The notes under the pieces were generated by a model. That model saw nothing but the letters and a program-made list of their open reading frames with translations, was not told the origin of the DNA and made no database searches. Shown here piece by piece: positions 1 to 6,320 of a stretch of 9,757 bases of DNA; within the stretch, counting starts at the first letter, position 1; every line of letters starts with the position of its first letter. The DNA is from a bacterium (GTDB lineage Bacteria; Patescibacteriota; Microgenomatia; Levybacterales; UBA12049): positions 1 through 9,757 of the forward strand of contig JAJYHW010000011.1 in the NCBI GenBank assembly GCA_021784535.1, written 5' to 3'. The position numbers and the translations under genes are program-made.

Positions 1-247
1 CATTGCTGAATTTTTAAAAGAAATAAATTTTTATACAGATTTACGTGCAGCAGAGCTCTATAAAAATAAGACAAAAGTAAATTGGATAAATATTGTTCTC
101 TATCCAAAAGTAAAATTTATACTCAATTATTTTTTTAAAGGAGGCTATCTTGACGGTTTGCCAGGCTTGCTGCTTGCCATACTGATGTCTTTTCATTCAT
201 TTCTTGTAAGAAGCAAATTGTGGCTTATGTGGCAGAAAAATAGTTAA
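1..247 (+). CDS. Family 2 glycosyltransferase, C-terminal fragment
   Basis: This is an open frame with no start that enters from the left edge (first full codon at base 2) and stops at TAA 245-247, leaving 81 residues. The fragment reads like the C-terminal end of GT2 glycosyltransferases of the WaaE/KdtX type. A cytoplasmic amphipathic stretch (RAAELYKNK) is followed by a Tyr/Phe-rich segment (VKFILNYFFKGGYLDGLPG), then one hydrophobic helix and the tail FLVRSKLWLMWQ. The F-K-G-G-x-x-D-G-x-x-G pattern before the last helix is the recognisable part. Such enzymes transfer a sugar from a nucleotide donor at the inner face of the membrane during surface glycan synthesis. The catalytic GT-A domain with its DxD motif lies outside the window, so substrate and completeness cannot be judged. 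It is the first visible gene of the glycan cluster. Confidence 0.75.
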   Translation, partial: IAEFLKEINFYTDLRAAELYKNKTKVNWINIVLYPKVKFILNYFFKGGYLDGLPGLLLAILMSFHSFLVRSKLWLMWQKNS

Positions 248-250
248 GAT

Positions 251-349
251 ATGTTTTTCCAAAGATACACATTCGCATTATTATTTACAGTTTGGGTTTT
301 ATTTATTGTCATTTCTTATCTTAATTATCTGATCTCCCGAGGACATTAG
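251..349 (+). CDS. Possible 32-residue single-pass membrane peptide
   Basis: An ATG three bases after the preceding stop opens a 32-codon frame ending in TAG. The product has a short polar N-terminus (MFFQRYT), one hydrophobic segment of about 20 residues (positions 8-28) and a basic end (SRGH), the layout of a small bitopic membrane protein. It fills almost all of the gap between the GT2 gene and the next gene. There is no clear ribosome binding site before its ATG, so expression would depend on coupling to the upstream stop. The frame may be chance in AT-rich DNA, where T-rich codons automatically give hydrophobic peptides. I do not recognise a family. Confidence 0.3.
   Translation: MFFQRYTFALLFTVWVLFIVISYLNYLISRGH
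339..343 (+). promoter_or_regulatory. Shine-Dalgarno site of the 582-aa GT-C-like gene
   Basis: The bases GAGGA lie 9 nt before the ATG at 353. This is a conventional Shine-Dalgarno match and supports that start. It sits inside the end of the possible small ORF at 251-349. Confidence 0.6.
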
Positions 350-352
350 TAT

Positions 353-2101
353 ATGAGAATAAAGAAAAGTGTATTATTGTCGCTGTTGGCTTTTTTTCTT
401 TTTCTTGGTTTCAGTATTTTTATTACGTTTCCACTTATTTTCCATCTCGGAGATTATGCAACCGGACTTGGTGATGAATTATTGATTGCCTGGATACAGA
501 GCTGGGTGATTCATGCACTTTTTACTAATCCGCTGACACTTTTTAATGCAAATATTTATTTCCCATATCATAATACATTGGCTTATTCAGATGTTTTTCT
601 AACAACGAGTATACTTACTGCTCTCCCAACTTATTTTATTGGGCAGCCAATTGCCGCAAATAATACTTTATTTATCTTTTCATTATGTTCACTCGGGTTT
701 TCACTTTATTTATTGGCGTACTATGTAACGAAAGATTTTTTGGCGTCATTTCTTGCAGGAATACTTGCAATATTTTCTCCAGCGACTATGAGTTTTGATG
801 TTCATTTGCAAGTGTTGTTTGAAGCGCTCGTTCCACTTTCGTTGTTATACTTTTTGTTTTTGCTTGATTCTAAGAAAACACGTTTTCTTTTATTATTTTT
901 ATTCTGCTTTTTAGCACAAATGTATAACAGTTTTTTACCGGGCTATTTTATTCTTTTTTCTGTTGTAATAATTCTGCTGTTTAGATTTTGGAAGAAGAAA
1001 AAGCAGTTTATTAGTTTATTTTCACTAAAACATGCAGGCATTGTTATAATAGTGTTTGCTTTGACAATTCCAGTTGTGCTGCCATATTTACAAGTTTCAA
1101 AACAATTTCATTATGTTCGGGATATCAGAGATAGTATTCATTTCGCCATTCAGCCGGAGGATATGCTCTATTCGTCAGATACGAGTAGACTGTCTTCTTT
1201 CTTGAACACATTACCATTTAACCGAGTTTCTCAAAATAATGAGTTTAAACCAGGATACTTAGGCTTCATTTTTACGATATTAGTTTTATTTTCATTTTAT
1301 TACAGTATCAAAAAGAAAATTTGGAAGAAGAATATACTTGTTTCTTCATTCGTAGTAATCGCATTGTTGGGATTTATCCTTAGCTTGGGGCCAGCGCTGC
1401 ATCTCGGTAGACACACAATCCATAAACCTTTTCCTATCCCTCTGCCATATTTGTTGTTTTATTATCTTATCCCGGGGTTTCAGGGATTCCGTAATTCTGC
1501 CCGTTGGGAGATGCTTTTTATTTTAGCAAGTGTTGTCGTTATAGCGTTTGTTGTACATACTATTTTAAAAAAACGGTCTACAAAATTTCGGATTATTATT
1601 TATAGTTTGCTTTTTGTCGGCATTATTAGTGAATTTAAATTTCCAATGCACTTTGTTTCAGTTCCACAAGTGAAAAATTTTCCAAAAGTCTATTCATGGA
1701 TGGCAACAACTCCACAAAATGCGACGTTTATTGAGCTGCCAATCTATAATTGGAATAATGCACCTTATGTTTCGCAGGAAATGTTGCGTGAGTATTATAG
1801 CACAGCTAATTTCCGCAAGATTGTCAATGGATATAGCGGTTTTTCCCCACCTCCCTGGCAAAAATTGGTAATGCTGGAATTAACAAGTTTTCCAACACAA
1901 AATGCATTGCAGCAATTAAAGAATATTGGCGTACAATACATTATCCTTCATAAGGATGAATATGATACTCTTTATCATAATCACTATACCTTAAACAATC
2001 GACCGATTGCGAGCGGAAGCGCAATCCTAAAGCAATTAAAGAAGCGTGATCTATTGCTTATTAAGACAATAGGGGAATCGTACATATATAAAATAAGATG
2101 A
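353..2101 (+). CDS. GT-C-like multi-pass membrane glycosyltransferase, 582 aa
   Basis: This is a large integral membrane protein, probably a GT-C fold enzyme that uses a polyprenyl-phosphate sugar on the outer face of the membrane. A first helix (about 7-27) is followed by an external loop with the acidic motif GDELLIAWIQSW (40-51), where GT-C enzymes carry their catalytic acid. After it comes NIYFPYHNTLAYSD (67-80), a pattern common in uncharacterised GT-C proteins. About ten further helices run to about 425, with PGFQGFRNSARWEM (374-387) before one of the last. The final 150 residues form a soluble external domain with ELP (461-463), NGYSGFSPPPW (492-502) and IGVQYIILH (525-533). That layout resembles YfhO-type and related GT-C proteins. 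GAGGA 9 nt upstream supports the start. Donor and acceptor cannot be read from sequence. The membrane enzyme call is firm; the exact family is an inference. Confidence 0.7.
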   Translation: MRIKKSVLLSLLAFFLFLGFSIFITFPLIFHLGDYATGLGDELLIAWIQSWVIHALFTNPLTLFNANIYFPYHNTLAYSDVFLTTSILTALPTYFIGQPIAANNTLFIFSLCSLGFSLYLLAYYVTKDFLASFLAGILAIFSPATMSFDVHLQVLFEALVPLSLLYFLFLLDSKKTRFLLLFLFCFLAQMYNSFLPGYFILFSVVIILLFRFWKKKKQFISLFSLKHAGIVIIVFALTIPVVLPYLQVSKQFHYVRDIRDSIHFAIQPEDMLYSSDTSRLSSFLNTLPFNRVSQNNEFKPGYLGFIFTILVLFSFYYSIKKKIWKKNILVSSFVVIALLGFILSLGPALHLGRHTIHKPFPIPLPYLLFYYLIPGFQGFRNSARWEMLFILASVVVIAFVVHTILKKRSTKFRIIIYSLLFVGIISEFKFPMHFVSVPQVKNFPKVYSWMATTPQNATFIELPIYNWNNAPYVSQEMLREYYSTANFRKIVNGYSGFSPPPWQKLVMLELTSFPTQNALQQLKNIGVQYIILHKDEYDTLYHNHYTLNNRPIASGSAILKQLKKRDLLLIKTIGESYIYKIR

Positions 2102-2131
2102 TTAGATTATCACTAAGTCCGCAATAATATT

Positions 2132-3763
2132 ATGTTTCTCTTTGCCGTTTTCATCGGAATATATTCCTATTTGATTTTTTTCTTGGGATTATTTGGATTG
2201 TTGACGAAGATGAATATCTTGTTTCTCACAGTCGTCTGGTGGTTTGCTTTATTGTTTACTGAGCGAAAATCACTCGTTAGTGGCTTTAAAAAGATTCAAA
2301 GTATCAATTTGGAGTTTCGGAAATGGATTAAAAGTCCAATAACTTTAGTTGTTGCGCTAATAGTCTTACAGGCATTTGTAAATCTCCTAGGCGCATTGGG
2401 ACCCGAACTGGCATTTGACGCGCTCTGGTATCATCTTACGCTGCCTAAGCTATACCTTATTTATCATACTATTTTCCATATTCCAGGCGGACTGCTTTAT
2501 TATAGTGATATGCCAAAATTAGGGGAGATGTTGTATGTAGGAGCATTGGCAATGGGCAATGAGATTTTTGCAAAAGTTATTCATTTTACGTTTGGAATTT
2601 TAGTTTTAATCGCCTTGTATAAATTATCGCGCAGATTTTTTACTCCACTTATTGCTTTGCTTGTTGTCTCAATCTTTTACGCCAATTTAGTTGTTGATTG
2701 GGAATCAATCACCGCTTATATCGATTTGATTAGGGCGTTTTTTGAAATTATGGCACTGTGGGGATTTCTTTTCTGGTCAGAAAAACAGAAAATGAAATGG
2801 CTTATTGTATCGGCAATTATGGTTGGCTTAGCAATCACCACAAAAGTTCTGGCTATTGAATCTCTCGTAATTTTTAGTTTTCTTATTTTTCCATTTTATA
2901 TTTCACATCCTAAATCGTACATTTACTTGTTGATTTATTTGATTGTCGCTTTGGCTGTCCCGCTTCCCTGGTTTCTCTTTTCATTTATCCATACAGGGAA
3001 CCCAGTGTATCCGTTTTTTACTCATACTTACGAGGTCAGCGTAAGTTCGCCAAATCCATTACAAATTATTATTGATTTGTGGAATTTGTTTACTCATTCA
3101 TCAGATCCGGTTTCGCCGATTTATTTAATCTTTTTACCTCTTTTATTTGCGACATATTCTCGGTTGCAAAAGGAGATCAAAATAGTCGTGTGGTATAGTG
3201 GGCTAAGTCTGCTTCTCTGGTATTTTACACCGCAAACTGGTGGTGGTCGTTTTATTTTACCTTACCTGCCCGCATTTTCTCTGGTGTGTGGAGCGATTTT
3301 TGCTAGTCTTCTTAAGCAAGTCGGAAAAGAGTGGCAGTATGTGGCTCGACTAGTATTATTTACTATTATTTTAGTTTCGTGTATTTCGATAGGGTATAGG
3401 GTCTTTGCAAATATGAAATATATACCGGTTATCGCTAGAGAGGAGTCACAGCACACCTTTCTCGCAAATCATCTTAACTTTCATTTTGGTGATTTTTACG
3501 ATACAGATTATTATTTTGCGAAGCATATAAAGCCTTCAGATACAGTTTTATTATATGGTTTTCATAATCTTTATTACGTAGATTTTCCTTTTATTGATAG
3601 TTCCTGGATAAGAAAAGGAGACAGATTTAATTATATCGCAATACAAAACGTTTCATTGCCATCACGGTTTAAGAATTGGCAACTGGTATACATCAATAAG
3701 AAAACCATGGTACAATTATATAAGCCACCCAAAGGGGAATGTCCAAAAAAATGCGAATATTAA
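2132..3763 (+). CDS. GT39/PMT-like membrane glycosyltransferase, 543 aa
   Basis: This is a second GT-C-type membrane protein, related in style to the family 39 (dolichyl-phosphate-mannose mannosyltransferase-like) group. After two or three N-terminal helices, the loop FDALWYHLTLPKLYL (95-109) carries the Asp expected for the catalytic site, followed by DMPKLGEMLY (126-135). AYIDLIRAFFE (195-205), GLAITTKVLA (232-241) and TGNPVYPFF (288-296) are further patterns typical of bacterial GT-C proteins. About ten hydrophobic segments run to about 425 and the last 110 residues are an external soluble tail. The gene starts 30 bp after the previous one and overlaps the next by 25 bp, so co-transcription is likely. 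No good ribosome binding site precedes ATG 2132; the nearest in-frame stop upstream is at 2114-2116, so the true start cannot be much earlier. It probably adds a lipid-linked sugar to a surface glycan or protein; the substrate is unknown. Confidence 0.7.
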   Translation: MFLFAVFIGIYSYLIFFLGLFGLLTKMNILFLTVVWWFALLFTERKSLVSGFKKIQSINLEFRKWIKSPITLVVALIVLQAFVNLLGALGPELAFDALWYHLTLPKLYLIYHTIFHIPGGLLYYSDMPKLGEMLYVGALAMGNEIFAKVIHFTFGILVLIALYKLSRRFFTPLIALLVVSIFYANLVVDWESITAYIDLIRAFFEIMALWGFLFWSEKQKMKWLIVSAIMVGLAITTKVLAIESLVIFSFLIFPFYISHPKSYIYLLIYLIVALAVPLPWFLFSFIHTGNPVYPFFTHTYEVSVSSPNPLQIIIDLWNLFTHSSDPVSPIYLIFLPLLFATYSRLQKEIKIVVWYSGLSLLLWYFTPQTGGGRFILPYLPAFSLVCGAIFASLLKQVGKEWQYVARLVLFTIILVSCISIGYRVFANMKYIPVIAREESQHTFLANHLNFHFGDFYDTDYYFAKHIKPSDTVLLYGFHNLYYVDFPFIDSSWIRKGDRFNYIAIQNVSLPSRFKNWQLVYINKKTMVQLYKPPKGECPKKCEY

Positions 3764-4956
3764 GAATTCTCATTGTCTTTCTTCTTATCCTATTTCCTTT
3801 TGGAGAAATTTTTAGATTTCCTTTAGGAAATACTGTTTACCTCAAGCCTCTTGATGCTGTTACCGTTTTACTTTTTTTTTCAACTATTATCGTTTATTCT
3901 CAAAAGAGAACTTTTAGAAACTCATTTAGATGGTATTTTTTCCTTTTTCCTCTTATTGCATTTATCGCTTTGGCGGTAAATAGTTATTGGCTTAGGCCAA
4001 ACGAGCTGGTCGTTTCGTCTCTTTATCTACTCAGATGGATTAGCTATATGAGTATTTTTTTTGCAGTTATACAATTTGATGCTGTTTTTAAAAAAAAGAT
4101 TGTGACTTTTCTTTTACTGGATGGCTTAGTGATTCTTCTTATTGGTTATGTGCAGTATTTCTGGTATCCAAATTTACGGAATTTATATTATCTGGGATGG
4201 GACGAACATCTTTATCGAATGTTTTCAAGTTTTTTTGATCCGAATTTCCTAGGCGCATTTTTTGTTTTATATTTACTATTTGTTTTAGGTTTGTTATTTT
4301 TCAACATCCAAAAATTCAGCCGTAAGCAAGTACTGTTTTATAGCATGTTGTCGTTGCTAACTGTCATTGCGATTTTTCTTACTTATTCGAGAAGTGCTTT
4401 AATAATGCTGATCGTTTCCGGCGTTATTTTTTTTGTTCTTTTGCAACGAAAAAAATTTATTTTACTCCTTTTGGGAGCAATTTTATTGTTTGTTATTATC
4501 ATTTCGCCGTTTTTTTATATTGCAAATATTAATTTATTCCGTGTGACTTCAAGTATTGCTCGGATTCAATCAGCGCAGCACACACTACAAATTATTCAAG
4601 ATCATCCATTTATCGGTGTGGGCTTTGATAGTTATCGTTATGCGCAGATTCGTTATCATTTCATCAAACAACATCCTCAATTTCCGTCACATTCAGGATC
4701 AGGTGATGATGTAAGTTTGCTGTTTGTGCTTGCAACTACTGGCGGTGCAGGATTATTGGCGTATTGCTATTTGTGGTTCAAGTTGTTCCGGTATGCACGG
4801 AATCAAATGAAGAAAAATGTTTTCGCCATCATTTTTATTGCTTCTGCGTCAGGCTTGTTTATTGATGCTTTCTTTAACAATAGCCTTTTTTATGCAGAAA
4901 TCATGTTCTGGATGTGGATGATTACCGGTTTGCTCTTTGGTGGGAAAGATTATTGA
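3739..4956 (+). CDS. O-antigen ligase/polymerase-like membrane protein (Wzy_C type)
   Basis: This polytopic protein of about 405 residues has the marks of the Wzy/WaaL O-antigen ligase superfamily. SSFFDPNFLGAFF (163-175) opens a helix. LTYSRSALIML (214-224) is the signature before the large external loop. HPFIGVGFDSYRYAQ (289-303) and HSGSGDDVSLLFVLATTGG (318-336) match the conserved loop and following helix. The family joins or transfers undecaprenyl-linked oligosaccharides outside the membrane. Ligase and polymerase cannot be told apart by sequence alone; Patescibacteria generally lack a normal LPS outer membrane, so the acceptor may be a protein or another envelope polymer. The start is uncertain: ATG 3739 and ATG 3751 are both in frame, and the purine run AAAGGGG (3731-3737) is too close to the first (1 nt) and rather far from the second (13 nt). 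The start overlaps the previous gene and the end overlaps the opposite-strand gene by 7 bp. Confidence 0.75.
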   Translation: MSKKMRILRILIVFLLILFPFGEIFRFPLGNTVYLKPLDAVTVLLFFSTIIVYSQKRTFRNSFRWYFFLFPLIAFIALAVNSYWLRPNELVVSSLYLLRWISYMSIFFAVIQFDAVFKKKIVTFLLLDGLVILLIGYVQYFWYPNLRNLYYLGWDEHLYRMFSSFFDPNFLGAFFVLYLLFVLGLLFFNIQKFSRKQVLFYSMLSLLTVIAIFLTYSRSALIMLIVSGVIFFVLLQRKKFILLLLGAILLFVIIISPFFYIANINLFRVTSSIARIQSAQHTLQIIQDHPFIGVGFDSYRYAQIRYHFIKQHPQFPSHSGSGDDVSLLFVLATTGGAGLLAYCYLWFKLFRYARNQMKKNVFAIIFIASASGLFIDAFFNNSLFYAEIMFWMWMITGLLFGGKDY

Positions 4957-5672
4957 GCGTGGACATGAATTTCTTTTGTTGCCTGATTTCCTGCTGCATC
5001 TGTTGCGACTACTTTAATATCATTATCGCCATTTTTGAGCGTATATAAGTAATTATATTTTCCTTGACTATCTACAATTGCCCAGAAACCATTAACAGTT
5101 ATTTTCACTCCGGGGTCAGTCTGTCCCTGAATACTGATAGAAGGAGAATTTCCTATCGTAAATGTTTGTCCGTCTTGAGGCTGCGTTATAGTGAGAGAAG
5201 GCGGTCCTTTCAGGTAGGTAATAGTAAATGTATTGGAAAAGCTGCTCAGTTTATTGTTATTTGATTCTGCTTGCGTTTTTATTGTATTTTGTCCTGATTG
5301 CAACGCGACCGATGAAAATTGAAACTGATTATTACTTCCTGTCGATGTTTTATCTACTAATTGATTATTTACATAGAGGCTGATTGTCTCATTTTTTTGT
5401 GCGGTACCTGAAATATCAATTTGATTTTTATTTGTTGCATCAGGAATAGGATTTACTATTGGAGGAGCAACATAGGTATTGGCTTGCTGAGCGACTGTGG
5501 ATGCATTCCAGTTACTTCCGTGTAATTTGCCGACAAATAAGCTGAAGCCAATCAATATTCTGGTACCAAATATGACTAAAATAATAATAATGAGGATAAA
5601 TCCAAACAAAACAAGCAAGACGTTATGGATAGCTTTTCTTTTAATCGAGCTGTTTAAACGAGATTCATGCAT
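4950..5672 (-). CDS. Membrane-anchored protein with two Ig-like domains
   Basis: This is a bitopic surface protein of 240 aa from ATG 5672, or 244 from the in-frame GTG 5684. Residues below count from the GTG. A basic N-terminus (HESRLNSSIKRK) precedes one long hydrophobic segment (22-50) with no signal peptidase site evident, so the chain is probably N-in with its body outside. A polar, Asn/Gln-rich linker (55-75) leads to two beta-rich repeats of about 80 residues: 75-157 and 161-243. The second has TDPGVKITVNGF, DSQGKYNYLYTLKNGDN and VATDAAGN, typical of bacterial Ig-like/glucodextranase B-like folds; the first shows the parallel pattern ISGTAQKNETISLYVN and LQSGQNTIKTQAE. No catalytic motif is visible, so a structural, adhesive or glycan-binding role is an inference. 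I prefer ATG 5672 because GGTGAG lies 7 nt ahead of it. It converges on the glycan cluster and overlaps its last gene by 7 bp. Confidence 0.75.
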   Translation of the reverse strand: MHESRLNSSIKRKAIHNVLLVLFGFILIIIILVIFGTRILIGFSLFVGKLHGSNWNASTVAQQANTYVAPPIVNPIPDATNKNQIDISGTAQKNETISLYVNNQLVDKTSTGSNNQFQFSSVALQSGQNTIKTQAESNNNKLSSFSNTFTITYLKGPPSLTITQPQDGQTFTIGNSPSISIQGQTDPGVKITVNGFWAIVDSQGKYNYLYTLKNGDNDIKVVATDAAGNQATKEIHVHAQ

Positions 5673-5679
5673 AGTATGT

Positions 5680-5686
5680 CTCACCC
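5680..5686 (-). promoter_or_regulatory. Shine-Dalgarno site deciding the start of the Ig-like gene
   Basis: On the minus strand GGGTGAG contains GGTGA, complementary to the usual 16S rRNA 3' end. It stands 7 nt before ATG 5672 but overlaps the alternative GTG at 5684. This favours the ATG, and so a protein four residues shorter than the longest frame. Confidence 0.5.
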
Positions 5687-5688
5687 AT

Positions 5689-5718
5689 ATTGTATATCAC
5701 ATTATGGCAATTTTGCAA
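5689..5718 (-). promoter_or_regulatory. Candidate sigma70-type promoter of the Ig-like gene
   Basis: On the minus strand TTGCAA (5718-5713) and TACAAT (5694-5689) are 18 bp apart, matching the -35 and -10 consensus at 4/6 and 5/6 positions. The predicted transcript start would fall near 5682, which would cut into the Shine-Dalgarno site at 5680-5686. Either the leader is very short or this match is chance and the gene is read through from the tRNA promoter. Confidence 0.3.
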
Positions 5719-5748
5719 AGACTATGTTGTTTTAGAATCGATACTATG

Positions 5749-5820
5749 AGCCGATGGTGGGAATCGAACCCACGACCCATGCTTTACGAAAGCATTGCTC
5801 TACCTCTGAGCCACATCGGC
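5749..5820 (-). tRNA. tRNA-Thr (anticodon CGT)
   Basis: A complete 72-nt cloverleaf can be folded by eye on the minus strand. The acceptor stem is GCCGATG/CATCGGC with T as discriminator base. The D arm is GCTC-AGAGGTA-GAGC with the conserved A14 and G18G19. The anticodon arm is ATGCT-TTCGTAA-AGCAT with anticodon CGT, reading the Thr codon ACG. The variable loop is five bases (GGGTC), and the T arm is GTGGG-TTCGATT-CCCAC. All four stems are perfectly paired. CCA is not encoded (the bases after the discriminator are CAT), so the tail must be added by CCA-adding nucleotidyltransferase. It lies 80 bp beyond atpC and upstream of the Ig-like gene, on the same strand as both. Confidence 0.96.
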
Positions 5821-5846
5821 TTTGTAAGCCTGTAAAGAATAGTAGT

Positions 5847-5875
5847 ATTGTAATGAAAAGAAGAACTTGATGCAA
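5847..5875 (-). promoter_or_regulatory. Candidate promoter of tRNA-Thr
   Basis: On the minus strand TTGCAT (5875-5870) and TACAAT (5852-5847) are separated by 17 bp, the ideal sigma70 spacing; the -10 matches 5/6 and the -35 3/6. Transcription would begin near 5840, giving a 5' leader of about 20 nt before the tRNA. The rest of the 5821-5900 gap is AT-rich and shows no GC-rich hairpin with a T tract, so no terminator for the ATP synthase operon is evident. Confidence 0.4.
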
Positions 5876-5900
5876 GATAAATTATAAAAGACAAAATACT

Positions 5901-6320
5901 TCAATGCATGGGTCTTTTGTGTTTGTGATTGGCAACTTTGAGTTCTGCAACAGCTCTTTTGAAAGCCGCCTCTGCCAAGGCAAATTCCTGTTTGGTAATA
6001 CGTGACTCTTTTTTTTTAAGAATTTCCTCTGCTTTTTTTCGTGCCTCCATGACTTTTTCCACTTCTATATCTTCAGCATGGATTGCATAATCGGTAAGAA
6101 TTGTTACCTTGTTATTATTTACCTCAAGAAATCCGTCAGTAATCGCCATATATTGCTCTTTTCCTAAAAGCTTCAGTTTTAATTCACCGGGAATAAGCTT
6201 GGTAAACAGATTGATATGATGAGGAAGAATGCCTATTTCACCATCTGCAGTATTTACATAAATTTCGTCTACATCACCTTGAAAAATAATTTTTTCAGGA
6301 GTAACAATATCTAGAGTCAT
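5901..6320 (-). CDS. atpC: F1Fo ATP synthase epsilon subunit
   Basis: AtpC is a subunit of the F1 central stalk. It binds gamma and the c-ring, and its C-terminal helices can inhibit ATP hydrolysis. At 139 residues it has the family's usual length. The N-terminal beta-sandwich (1-85) has TPEKIIFQGDVDEIYVNTADGE and the signature GEIGILPHH (27-35). The C-terminal helical hairpin (about 86-139) is Lys/Glu-rich (EARKKAEEILKKKE) and ends in a basic His-rich tail (NHKHKRPMH). The start ATG shares an ATGA overlap with the atpD stop and has no Shine-Dalgarno site, so translation probably relies on coupling. It is the last gene of the operon; tRNA-Thr follows on the same strand. Confidence 0.95.
   Translation of the reverse strand: MTLDIVTPEKIIFQGDVDEIYVNTADGEIGILPHHINLFTKLIPGELKLKLLGKEQYMAITDGFLEVNNNKVTILTDYAIHAEDIEVEKVMEARKKAEEILKKKESRITKQEFALAEAAFKRAVAELKVANHKHKRPMH

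Noticed and set aside
3262..3456. Minus-strand frame of 64 codons inside the second GT-C gene
   Set aside because: It lies wholly within a well-supported membrane protein gene, has no recognisable domain and no ribosome binding site that I can see.
5497..5835. Plus-strand frame of 112 codons with an apparent SRWWESNPRPMLYESIALPLSHIG segment
   Set aside because: That segment is the antisense translation of the tRNA-Thr gene, a classic false protein, and the rest is antisense to the Ig-like gene.
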